DNA of 64,000 bases from Dioscorea cayenensis subsp. rotundata. Lineage: Eukaryota > Streptophyta > Magnoliopsida > Dioscoreales > Dioscoreaceae. The notes under the pieces are model-generated. The model saw only the letters and a program-made list of their open reading frames with translations. It did not search any database and was not told where the DNA came from. The first letter of the stretch is position 1, and every line of letters begins with the position of its first letter. Positions 9,743 to 20,518 of this stretch are shown one piece after another. The stretch covers positions 26,529,916-26,593,915 of the forward strand of contig NC_052489.1 in assembly GCF_009730915.1 (NCBI RefSeq), given 5' to 3'. Made by a program: the position numbers and the translations under genes.

Positions 9743-12604
9743 ATGTCCTCCTGTGGAACCACGTGCCAATCCCACTGCTCTGGTTCCGACGGCGCCCAGG
9801 ATTTCAATGAGAGCTCCATCCCTATCCAAAACATCTCCATTGCCGCGGAGCCGCCAACCAGCAACGGGCTTCCGGCTCCTTGCAGCAAGTGCGGGGCGGA
9901 AGAACGATTCTACAGCAGCATGTGCGCAGTCTGCTTCCGCGGGCACGTATTCGGGAAGTTCAAGCTCGCCGTCACTAATAACGCTATGATATCCCCTTCC
10001 GACAATCTCCTCGTCGCTTTCTCCGGCGGCCATGCCTCGAGGTCTTACCCTATTCCCTCTCTCATGCGTTCTTTTCCGGTGGTCCTGATGTTTTGTTTGT
10101 TGTTTTGGGATCTAAAAGATGATTCCTTTGAACTGCAATTGGTATTGTTTTGCTTGCAAATCCTATTGAACTTTCATGAATTTCATTCAATTCCAATTTT
10201 GTTTTCAGTGATATTTGGGTGATAATTGATGTGATTACTCATTAAAAGGTATTTGTGGGATAATGTTTTGTTGGCTTATCTTTTTCATTCTGCGATTATA
10301 TATATATATTTTTATTTATTTATTTATTTTATTGTTGAATCACTTGTTGCTCTTTCTCTTTGCGGAAACTAAGCAATTCGATTGGATTTATGGCCATGTT
10401 TTTATTCAGGACTAGTTGCTTAAATTCTGTAGGGTGCATTATATTTTTAACTGGACTCCTAAACATGCGATGGATCTCAGAGGATGAGCCACTGTCTGGC
10501 TGGTTTTGATTTGTCTTAATGTCTTATTATTTAGGCAAAAAATTAAAAGCATAGTGGGACTTGCTCTTCATTGTCAATGTATGATTCAGTTCTTTTGAAT
10601 TACAATGTATCCTTGAATCATTGTCATTCAATGCTTTTCAACTAGCAAAAGCATGTGGTTACTGCAGCATTTTTCTTTTAAAAAACTTATGATAGTCGGT
10701 TCAATTCCATAATGTTCTTCTAGACTTAGTTTGCCAATTTCTTGTTTGTTTATGTCAGGGTAGCTTTGCAATTCATCCATGAAATGCAACGCAAAGCATT
10801 CACTAGCTGGGTTGCTAGTAAATCTCAAGCTCTTCCAGTATTTGGTGTTGGTGTTGCTTTTGTTGATGAACGTGTGGCATCTAATCAACCATCTTGTGAA
10901 GTTGATAAAGCAATAGAAGAAATAAAGTTGATAGTTTCTGATCTGGCACCTGTACAAAAAGAGTTGCATATTTTACCCATTGAGAGTATTTGTTCTCTAG
11001 GTTCCAATGATGGGAAGAGCAAGCTGAATGGTTTGCTTGAAACCATTACTGATACTACTGGGAGAGAAGATTTTTTGCACTATTTGCGCTTGCTTTCCTT
11101 ACAAAAGGTTATAGTTTGTATCTTTGGAGCAAGTTTTTGAACTCATAATGCTGTGGTATATGCATAATATTACTATGTAAATGCTCTCCAGATAGCTTTG
11201 GAACGTGGATACAACAAGCTTGTCCTTGGATCATGCACATCGGCAATAGCACGGCATATAATATCTGCAACCGTAAAGGTTTGTTGAAGCCAACCTGCGC
11301 CATTGTTATCTTACTGTGTTTTAATTGTGTTCATGTTTTAAATCTAGACATGAGTTATGAATAAAGACTCGGTGAAACTGATGAGGGTTTATTGTCATAT
11401 TTTTTGTCAGGGTCGAGGTTATTCTTTACCTGCTGACTTCCAGTACATTGATGTAAGATGGGAAATTCCAGTGGTGCTTCCTCTTCGAGATTGCCTTGCA
11501 CAGGAGCTCAGCATGGTCTGTCATCTTGATGGGTAAGGTTTCTTCCAAATTTGCATGTTGACTTGCTGCTTTACGATGGCTCATTCTAATTGACCGTATA
11601 GTTTGAAGACGCAGAAGCTGCTTGACAGACCTTGTGTGGGTATTAATGCTTTGGTCTCATCATTTGTTACACAGTTGCAGGTAGGCAATATTCAGAATTA
11701 TTAAGTTATTTTTTATTCTTTGTTGATTTTGATTAATCAAAATTTGCCAGTGGCAATGATCAACAGATTTATTTTATGTGCATACAACTATGAAATGTTC
11801 TCTAAAGATGCTAAAAATGTGCAGGATGAGAATCCTTCTCGTGAGAGCACAATTTTAAGAACAGCAGAAAAGCTCAAGCCTTTTCATTTCAATAAATTTA
11901 GCAAGAATGGTTATCATGATTTCCTACCCTCACGTTTGCGAAGCAAGTTCCAAAATGTCAAGGATGATAGCTCCACCAAAGAAGTTCTCTGTCCAATCTG
12001 TGGAAGTCCTTTAGATAAATCAGATTTGCAGAATTTGAAAAAAATTCAGGAAAATTATCAAGAATCCATTGATTATTTTATTTCTCAATGTTGTCAAAGC
12101 TGCCATTTTCAGATCCTTCCCAAGAATGAAGTACCTCTGGTGCAGTTTTATGCACTATTACCCCAACCGTTTACTCAAAGAGTAAATATCAATTCCTTAC
12201 GGTGAGGGCAAACTTCACATTTATTTTTTTGTGTAATGTGTTCCCTTATTTATGTTTTTATGCTGCCCTAATTTCCATACAAAATCTAGTTTAAACTGCT
12301 AGGTTCTCCCTGTGTTTATTTTCTGACTTGCCAATCAACTTGCTTACTGCTTCATGAGTTACTCAGGGACCTCAAGCTCTGGATAATCATACTAACTTCA
12401 ATTTCAGACAAGATAGTTTTGCCACATTTATCATAATTAGATCACAATGGATACAATATTCAGACAATGCCATGTAGCAAAGTTTAACTGAAAAATGTGG
12501 GGGACAATATTGTTTTAACATTATCTGCCTTTTCTTTTGTTTTCAGAGACCAAATAAAAGATTGTCTTATCTCAGATGATGATGATCTTGATGATAATTC
12601 TTGA
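9743..12604 (+). CDS. CTU2: Cytoplasmic tRNA 2-thiolation protein 2
   Basis: CTU2 works with CTU1 (NCS6/ROL5) to put the 2-thio group on U34 of Lys, Glu and Gln tRNAs in the cytosol. Exons 9743-10041, 10759-11107, 11192-11278, 11411-11532, 11602-11680, 11825-12201 and 12547-12604 join in phase and give 456 residues, the usual plant length. The N-terminus has paired cysteines (CSKCG, then CAVCFRGHV). LLVAFSGGHASR resembles the PP-loop signature of the adenylase fold. LVLGSCTSAIARHIISATVKGRG and RWEIPVVLPLRD are conserved core pieces. A second cysteine set (CPICGSPL, then CCQSCHF) lies near the C-terminus, and the end is acidic (SDDDDLDDNS). Frame ATGs inside exon 1 are not needed because 9743 gives the conserved N-terminus. 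Confidence 0.93.
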
Positions 12605-13061
12605 GCCCAGTTTGCACAGTAAGCCCTTTTTTTTTAATATATAAATTACTTTTCTAGTTTTCTGCATCTTGCCATTGGTAACTGCAAACCTTCACTAATC
12701 ATATTTATCCAGCAGGATTGTTATGCTGTAATCTGGGAGTTTTGGAACAAAATCATGCTTCCAGCTGCTATTCATGGCAATTAGGATGTTTAATAAAAAA
12801 GCTTGAATCTGCGGAAGATTGATTTATGTGGCCACACTTATATTTATGGAAATAATGTATACCCGGCAATAACATCAGAATCTGTAAATGTTTATTAAGA
12901 TCTTATAAGTCATAGTTTATATTATTGGTAAATTAGCTACTATTGCATTGGCCATGTTGGAGCACTGCTAACAATACAGGCATAATACCAATCTGTGGAA
13001 ACACAAGAAAGATGGAATATTAAAATGCTTATTTGATAGCATAGGAACTGCTAAAAGCTCT
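12605..13061. other. CTU2 3' UTR and spacer
   Basis: Downstream of the CTU2 stop. It contains a possible further 3' UTR intron around 12620-12714 (ending in a CAG) and AT-rich spacer. No gene is seen. Confidence 0.4.
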
Positions 13062-13390
13062 CTATTCTTCAACCTCAAATGCTGACATCAGGGAGGCATC
13101 CAAAAGCCCAGTGCCAGGCTTGAAGGTGATCTTCTTTGAGGAAGGATCCTCTATGTACATTTCAACAAGAGAGGCAAAGCATGAGTTCTTTGGTCTTCAC
13201 ACCAGTCATCTTCTTCATCATCCCCTTCTACACAAATGCGGTCACCTCGAGAGTATATGACACTACCCTTTTCATCTTCTTAAAGGTGTGATCCTAATTT
13301 TTCTTCTGAATGGACTAGATGAACCCTACCTGCCGGTTGTATCCAAACTCTTCTATGTCCTCCTTTTCCAATTTCTTCAAGAAGTTGTAT
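13062..13390 (-). pseudogene. Decayed DUF538 protein gene fragment
   Basis: On the minus strand, pieces in more than one frame match the plant DUF538 family: IEEFGYNRQVGFI, DHTFKKMKRVVSYTLEVTAFV, KGMMKKMTGVKTKELM, then VEMYIEDPSSKKITFKPGTG and a terminal SAFEVEE with TAG at 13062. In-frame TAG codons replace residues after GFI, after QKKN and after VTAFV, and about 2 nt are lost after KTKELM. There is no N-terminal part or signal peptide. I infer a dead fragment, possibly a retrocopy or partial duplication. The family is of unknown function, with members affecting trichome branching. Confidence 0.75.
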
Positions 13391-14250
13391 TATATTTTAT
13401 AGGTATAATTGTCATACATGTCCTTTGTAGTTATGTACTTTTATCTCTTTTAGTCTTTATAATATTTTTAGGTATATTTAAGTTCTCATATTTGCTTGAA
13501 TTGGGACTTTCGAGATGGCGCCGTTTCTTTTGAACGGCTTTAAATATTCGTTTAAAAATTCCCAACTCGATCAAATAAAGTACACAATTACCGTTCCCTT
13601 TTGATGGATTATTAAATAACATTTGTGTTATACTCTTTATAAAATATAATTACAATAAAACATTGATTAGTCAATATCCCATAATTTCTTAACTTCATAG
13701 CGTAATATATATATTTTTAAGAGATAAGTGAACAAACAAAAAAAAAAGTGGTTTTCGACTTTCGCAAATAAAACCATTCACAATAAAAGTTATGTACCTT
13801 TTCATAACAAGACGCACCCACTTACCGGCCTACGGCAACCTACCCATTCGATATCATCGAAGCTCCTCAAAACCCACCGTTTCGAAATGACTATAATACC
13901 TATCATAAACACCGCAAAACCCAAGTGCATTCTAGTCATTTCACGCTCTCGATACAAACGAGGTAGTGTTGGTCTTTTAAAGTGTATGTTACTTTTCAGG
14001 AACCAAGTAGCTTAAAGAAAACCGTACACGCGTCATCTTCTTATTGGGAAGATTAAATTAATAGCATTTTAAAATTGATGCAAAATGTTGCCACGTGTTC
14101 ATGTCGATAATAACAATACTCTACCCGGGAGGAGGACAAATCAGAGCTCAGCTTTAAAAAGGGGAACCATTTCAACAAGACACGCAGTTCGCTCTCGTCG
14201 CGCTTTGGAGGTCTTTCGTTTTGCTTAGATCTCGCCGCCGCTTTCGATCC
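13391..14250 (+). promoter_or_regulatory. Spacer and upstream region of the acyl carrier protein gene
   Basis: About 700 bp without a supportable gene, then the ACP promoter. A CACGTG G-box lies at 14092-14097. The sequence before the ATG becomes GC-rich from about 14185. The G-box fits light or stress control of a plastid gene, but that is inference. Confidence 0.4.
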
Positions 14251-14689
14251 ATGGCCTCGCTATCCGCAACGGCGATCTCGAGCGTCAGTGCTCGGCCAGG
14301 AGCTTCTTCTCGGTCACTGGTATTGATCTACTCCTTTTCAGCTTTCTTTCCGATATGGTCACCATTTTATCCCCTGTTTTCTGATGGAGGATTTTGTTTG
14401 TGGCAATCGGTGCTAAGGACGCTGTTTTGATTGGGTTTTTTCCTTTTTTATTTTTTTCCCTTTGTTTTGAATCTTTTTGGTTCTTAAAGGAGCCACCTTT
14501 TCTGTTTTTTGTTGAATGAAATTTAGCTTCCTTGTTATTCCATTGATTCCCGAAACCGTTGCTTTAAAAAAAATAATAAATGTGGATATTGGTTCAGATT
14601 GGTTAGAAATTGTTGGTTTTGTTCTACCTGGTATTATTAGAGATGATATCTTATTGAGCAGTAAGTTGATTGGAAAAGATGAAGGAATT

Positions 14690-14736
<47 letters not shown>

Positions 14737-17346
14737 TACAAGTGTAACTCTGGATTTTTTTTATTGTGTGAAATTTTTTCCATGATCTGTGAGGAATAAT
14801 TATTCATGGTTGATGGATATGTTTCAAAGAAATAGGAAGCCATCTTGCTATGATAATAAAAATTTTCTGATTTCAAAATCTATCAAGCATGAAGGTAGTC
14901 TGAATTCTGGAATCTTTGCTTGTACATGACCTTTTACATGAACTTTTGCTAGACTTTTATCTGGAAAAAAAATTTAATGTGTTTTGTATCTTTTGCTGAT
15001 GTGCAGGGAGCGAGTGGGACCTCTTCTCTGAAATTGGTTTCTTTTTCCAGCCAAAGAAAAAAAGTTTCCGGTCACTTCGCCTTCAGGTTTCCTGTGCGGT
15101 ATGTTTCTTTTGTGAGACACATGGTTTTTAAAGGTGGTTAAACCACAACCATTAATTAAATAAAAGTAGGGATACAAACTGAGCGCAAGCAACGCCGAAT
15201 GAGACACATGTTTCTGTTAGAAAACTAGAATGTATTTTACCACTGGTTTTAAGTAGTTGGCCTGATGAGTCATAACATTCTAATTTCCATCGCTTCATAC
15301 ATTGGAAATTTATTCTTTTTTTATTCTTAGTAGTGCTTCATCCGTACTTGATGGCATGACATGCTCAACTTGAATGACATGGAACCTTGGTGTTGGTGTG
15401 TTTGACTGTGAGCACCTGCCTGCTTTTTTGGTCATAAGCTTTTAAAAGATACCTAGATATCTCTTAGCAGTTCCTGGCTCCTGGTGTGTTATGTGTGCAG
15501 TTGAAAATTATTTCTGTTTGCAAATCGTTCTGGTAACACAAACATTAAGATTAAAGAGAAGATCAACATGTTGTATCTTTGCATCAAACTTGCCTTGGAT
15601 GTACATTATTTTGTAGTAGTTTGGCCGTATTCACAGTACTTTCGGATGGTCTCATAAGTGGTGGAGGCTTCTGAGCTATAGGGAGTCTAGATTTAGGTTT
15701 GAGTTGTTATAATCTTTGACTATAGTCTAAAGTTTGTGATTATAGGCGTTTAGTATAGAAATCTTTGAATGATTTTAGATTTTTTAATCTATAACAAGTT
15801 AACCACGGTTGGTGTGGAATGTGAGCACTGGCCTTTTTTTTTTATTGGTGCAGTCTTTTGTAGAATAATAAACTGTTTGAATTCTTTATATAAGCTAGGA
15901 AAAGGGGAATATTTATATAGTTTGGAATATTTTTGCGGCCTGATGCAATCCTTTTTTGTTCTAGCAAAGTGGAATCTGGTCTTTGAGAATGGATTTTGGA
16001 GAATAATGATATTCTATGCTGCATGGATAAGTATGAGCCTAGTAATGTGTTTCCATATAGCCAAATTTTGTTGGTGAACAGAGCAGGCGTAGATTGATGG
16101 AATACAAAAGGAAGATTCTCCTGAGACTCCATTTGTGATTTTCTTGTAAATATTCAATAGATGATGTTTGCATTTCTCTTCTTGTTTGGGCTTTTAAGAT
16201 ATATTTCTGCCTCAAAACTTCCAGGTCATGTTTTTTTACCCATTTTCCTGATAAAGCAGGATATAACCCATCATTCCTATGATATAGACATCCTTGCTTG
16301 TATTTAGTCCTGTATTGACCATTCCTGGTTAATAAAATAAATAACTAAACCATTATTCATCTGTGCATACTGAACATTCAAATGATTTTATTCAAAATTT
16401 GGATTTGATAAATTAGTATAGCATGCTTCTATCCTGACAAGTGATGATCAACAAACCCATACCACATTAGCTGTCAAGTATGGTACAAGCATTTATAGTG
16501 ACCATTATTTAGCACTTTTTAGTGTTTCCCTTTCCTCTCCATACATTTGATTTTGGATCTGATTGATTAGTATCAGCAGCATATAGCTTTCCAGAAGATA
16601 AATGAATTCATAGCACATTAACATTAGTTATTGTTCAACCATCTTCAGCAGCTATTATTGGCACTATCAAATATTACTTGATGTTTGAACTTGCCCAACA
16701 TAATAATATTTGGGCCGCTGGAAACCAGTTGGATAACATGGCCACATGTGGATATTATAAATGCGGGAAGTGAAATGGAATGTCACATTTCACTTCAAGC
16801 ATGGCTGGTTTTGTTAGTTATTATAGTTCTTATTCCTGCACTAAACTTACCCATCGCATCTAGTTGAATTTATGTTGTGATTTTATATCCATATCTCGTT
16901 ACTATAAGCCCTGGCAAATGTAAGTGACAAAGCCCTTCTGTATTGACAGGCCAAACAGGAGACAGTGGATAAGGTGTGTGAAATTGTGAAAAAGCAGTTG
17001 GCCGTTCCTGAAGGCACTGCTGTTACTGCTGAAACCAAGTTCAGTGCACTCGGCGCTGATTCTCTCGACACGGTAGACACCTTTTAACTAAAATAATTAT
17101 TCCCTCCACCTCTATTATTGTTGGATTAAATGAGAACAATGCTCTAGTTACTAGAACCATTTTGTTATCAGGATCCTTTGCTTGTTTTAGCCATTGACTG
17201 AAAATCTGGTATTAATGCTGTAGGTTGAGATTGTGATGGGATTAGAAGAAGCATTCGACATCAGTGTTGAGGAAGAGAGTGCTCAAAACATTGCAACGGT
17301 GCAGGATGCTGCTGAGCTTATTGACAAACTCGTTGAAGCCAAGTGA
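14251..17346 (+). CDS. ACP: Plastid acyl carrier protein
   Basis: ACP carries growing acyl chains on a phosphopantetheine arm in type II fatty-acid synthesis in the plastid stroma. Exons 14251-14319, 15051-15098, 16950-17072 and 17224-17346 give about 120 residues. The mature domain starts [18 protein letters not shown] and holds [18 protein letters not shown], where the Ser of DSL takes the prosthetic group; it ends DKLVEAK. A Ser/Arg-rich transit peptide precedes it, and exon 2 ends in the usual VSCA. The four-exon layout is the one I know for plant ACP. Exon 2 is the weak point. The upstream acceptor (exon from 15007) gives a protein-like segment but puts exon 3 out of frame, while the acceptor at 15050 keeps the frame. 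The short transit peptide (about 39 residues) follows from this choice. Confidence 0.88.
14691..14731. repeat. TA dinucleotide microsatellite
   Basis: An uninterrupted TA run of about 20 units in ACP intron 1. Confidence 0.95.
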
Positions 17347-18360
17347 ACACAAATAAGGAAGCTCTCTTGCTCTGGAGAGTCCATAGAGTTCATAATTTTT
17401 CCATGATAGCATATTTCTATAAATGTTAGGTTCATGCAACAGCAACACTTGATGTTATTGTTGCTCCTGTGCTGCGCCTACTATTCATCTTTGTTTGTTT
17501 GTTTGTCTGAGACTCCATTTGTGAGATGAGTTTAATCAATGTGATCTTTGTTTTCTAATTTCTTGAATTTAAGCTATTGCTTGGATTCCATACTGTTTGG
17601 AGAACAGTGAAAGTGTGGAGCCGTGCCTTGAAATAATTGAATCTGACACGCAATGTTCTTGTCAGACTCCGCGAGAAACTTGTGCAGCTGAACACACCAT
17701 CTTGGAACTTCGAGAACATATTTAAAATCCAATTAAATTTTTGTGGCTTTTTTATTTTCTCTTTGCAACCTTTTTTTCAAAAAAAAAAATATATCAAAAT
17801 ATCAAAAACATATGTAAGACACAAGTATTTACATATATATATATATATATATATTTACAATTTTCTTTTACAATTTTACGTGAAAGAGTCTATACCAACA
17901 GGTCAACCCACCGTTAGTTAAAAATATACAACTTCATTTAAATCATAATATCAATATACCTGTGCATATATTCAATTAATTATTATTTCCTTGTTGATTA
18001 GATTTTAAAAACAACCATTATATTATAATAGGTTTTATAACGTTATATTATTGGAAAATAATTAACGCTCCTTAAATAAATTCAAACTCCAAAAATTTCA
18101 CTCTAAAACCTCACCAAAAAAAAAAGTAAAATTTTATAAATAGTTGAATTAGCAAAAACCACCACCCACTAAACCATAAAAAAATTACAACAAAAACAAA
18201 CATACAACACTGTTAAAAACAAACCCCCCAAAAGTTTTCACTTTTCACCTTAACAACATAATCTATTTATTTCCAAGTTAAAAACCATCATAATAATATT
18301 CATGGTCACACACACACCCCCATGTTATCAAAATACTCCATTCTTGTCACTTAGTCCAAC
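17347..18360. other. ACP 3' UTR and arabinogalactan gene promoter
   Basis: AT-rich spacer with a TA run at about 17833-17853. A TATA-like TTTTATAAATAG lies at about 18130-18141, upstream of the arabinogalactan gene. From about 18140 the plus strand is A/C-rich. No other gene is seen. Confidence 0.45.
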
Positions 18361-18447
18361 ATGCCAACTGTATCAACCATTCCCTCCACATCCTTATTAA
18401 AACCTCACTCCATCTCCCTCATCACATTCATCTCTTCTCCAACTTCA

Positions 18448-18861
18448 ATGGCTACAAGTACTAACCTCATCTCACTCCTCTCATTCACACTAACAACCTC
18501 CCTTCTTCTCCTCTCCAACTCCTCCCCATCCCACTCCTTCAAACTCACCTTCAAGAAGTCCTCCACCATCTCCTCCTTCACCGCCGCCGGCTCTCCGGCC
18601 TTGTCGCCAGACTCCATGCCATTGCTCCCCACCCCCGGCGGCACAGTGGCTCCACCGGAGAGTTCAATAATACCAACCATTCCTTCCAGTCCTAGTCCTC
18701 CTAACCCGGACTCCCTCGTTCCGTCCTCCCCCTTGTCCCCTTCCGAGCTCCCCGCCGCCGCCGCCGAGTCCTCAGCCTTGGTTCTGAACTTAGGCTTTAA
18801 TGGTGTTACTCATCTCTTGTTCCTCACTGTCTTCATTCCCTTCTTCTTCTTCTTCTTCTAA
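18448..18861 (+). CDS. Classical arabinogalactan protein, AGP25/26/27-like
   Basis: A 137-residue intronless cell-surface proteoglycan backbone. The chosen start (18448) gives a signal peptide, MATSTNLISLLSFTLTTSLL, ending near SNSSPSHS. The middle is Ala/Ser/Pro-rich with scattered AP, SP, TP and PP pairs that would be hydroxylated and glycosylated. TIPSSPSPPNPD is, as I recall, shared with Arabidopsis AGP25-27. Ala/Ser residues (PAAAAESS) precede a hydrophobic tail, as in a GPI-anchor signal, so the mature protein should sit on the outer plasma membrane. The tail ends in six Phe, which is odd. An in-frame ATG at 18361 would add 29 residues before the signal peptide and is less likely. Confidence 0.75.
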   Translation: MATSTNLISLLSFTLTTSLLLLSNSSPSHSFKLTFKKSSTISSFTAAGSPALSPDSMPLLPTPGGTVAPPESSIIPTIPSSPSPPNPDSLVPSSPLSPSELPAAAAESSALVLNLGFNGVTHLLFLTVFIPFFFFFF

Positions 18862-20390
18862 ATTGTCTTTTTATTTATTTATTTATTTCCTTTTTTTTTG
18901 TTTTCTTATTGATAAATTTGTTTTTTTTTTTTGGAATTATAAGTATGTGATGTTGTTTAAATATATTGAAGTTGGTGGAATCTTTCTTTCTTCTTTGTAG
19001 TTTCTCATGCATGCAGTGATCTATTTGTAGTTTTCTTCTCATTGGTTTGTGAAACATGATGTATTCTTTATTTTTTTTATTATTTTTTTTTAAAAAAAAA
19101 CAACAAGCATCAAAATCTAGGACGTGCACTGTAGGGAGCAAGGCTCAACGCCAACTCATGAGCCCTTATCTTGTCTTTTTCGAAACAAACCTTTTACACA
19201 AGGGACTCACAAGGGACTCAATATCAATTGACCCAAAATCCATTGGTTTTTTTTTAACAAATTAAATCATATGCATGTATTTTCTAACACACTACATGAA
19301 AATTAACTTGCATGGTGTGCCACATGGTGAGGGAAGCCAAGGCAAACTCTGACAGTATGATCAAATAAATCAGGAATCCAAAGTAAATTATAAATAAAAT
19401 AAAGATGGAAGAACTATGGTTGGAAATTGAGATGATGGGGATGAATGTTCTCTAATGTCCTTTGCATGTAACATGGGGGGGTTTTAATTTGGGTTCTTCT
19501 TTTACAATGATAGGAAAAAGACATCTGAAATTTATGAACATTTTGGAGGCTTCTTCACGTGCATTGTTGCCACCTAACATGTGGATTCTGTTGTTTATTA
19601 GTATGTATTTATCTTTTGAGAATATATTCTCCCAATTTTTACCTTAATGGTGTATTTACACGCCATATTACTAATATTTTTTTTTTACTTGATGAAAATA
19701 TAAATACATTTGAGGTATTAATTAACTTCATAGGTATGTTGCTGAGCTGAGGTTTATTCACAATTTATTATACATGTACAAAGGATGTTCAAGACTTTTG
19801 GTTTTCATAAATCCATGTATATATATATATATATTAATATTAATAATCAGTATGATACATTTCATGCAAATCTATAATAACAACTTTGGGTTTATTGTTA
19901 GTTAGAATTTAATTTCTTATATTATCAATATTAGTGAGAAGAGTTATCAGTGAAGAAAAAAAAATTCAGAAATAATGCAATTTAGGTTGTTTGCTTCTCT
20001 AATTTTTTTTTTTTTTTGAAAATAAAAGATCAAGCTATTTCATAGATCATTTGACAATAATACAGAAAAACGATTTTGAAATACATGGTTTAAATTCTTT
20101 TTAGTTATTTAAAACTGACAACCAACCAAAAAGATAGTGTTTAGCCATAAATTAACAACATTGATTACATTGTTTGTTATAAAAACAAAATTTATGTTTC
20201 AGAATTTTTAAAATTTAACATATTCACAATTTTTTAAAATAAAAAAAATCATAATTACTAATTCCATAAATAAATCTAGATAATAAATAGCTAAGATTAA
20301 CAATACCATATGATTGTTCTTTTATCTAATTATTATCTTTCAAGATTCAATCTGTTTAAATTTACAAATATACCCTCGGAAACGGAGTCC
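18862..20390. other. Spacer between AGP and SCD2 genes
   Basis: T-rich 3' flank of the AGP gene, the second copy of the dispersed repeat (19085-19175), a TA run at about 19816-19834 and generally AT-rich DNA. No supportable gene. Confidence 0.55.
19085..19175 (-). repeat. Dispersed repeat, copy 2 (SINE-like)
   Basis: Matches 8179-8250 over about 70 bp, sharing GGGAGCAAGGCTCAACGCC and flanks. On the minus strand it ends GATGCTTGTTG before a long T/A tail, the same type of 3' end as the candidates at 7160-7345 and 41450-41562. Confidence 0.5.
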
Positions 20391-20518
20391 GTTCCCCGTC
20401 ACTTTCGCTTCCGACCGTTACGCAGTTTGCATAAGAAGCAAACGATTCCGTTTTAAGAGGGCCCTACCACCTCTCCCTTGATCTTGAACTCCGATCTCGA
20501 GGCAATCTGGCCGCTACG

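Noticed and set aside
9701-10033. 110-residue minus-strand open frame over CTU2 exon 1
   Set aside because: It is the antisense shadow of a GC-rich exon, with no family resemblance; the plus strand encodes the conserved CTU2 N-terminus.
13288-13533. 81-residue plus-strand open frame with hydrophobic sequence
   Set aside because: It is the opposite strand of the DUF538 pseudogene plus AT-rich flank, which makes Leu/Phe-rich chance frames.
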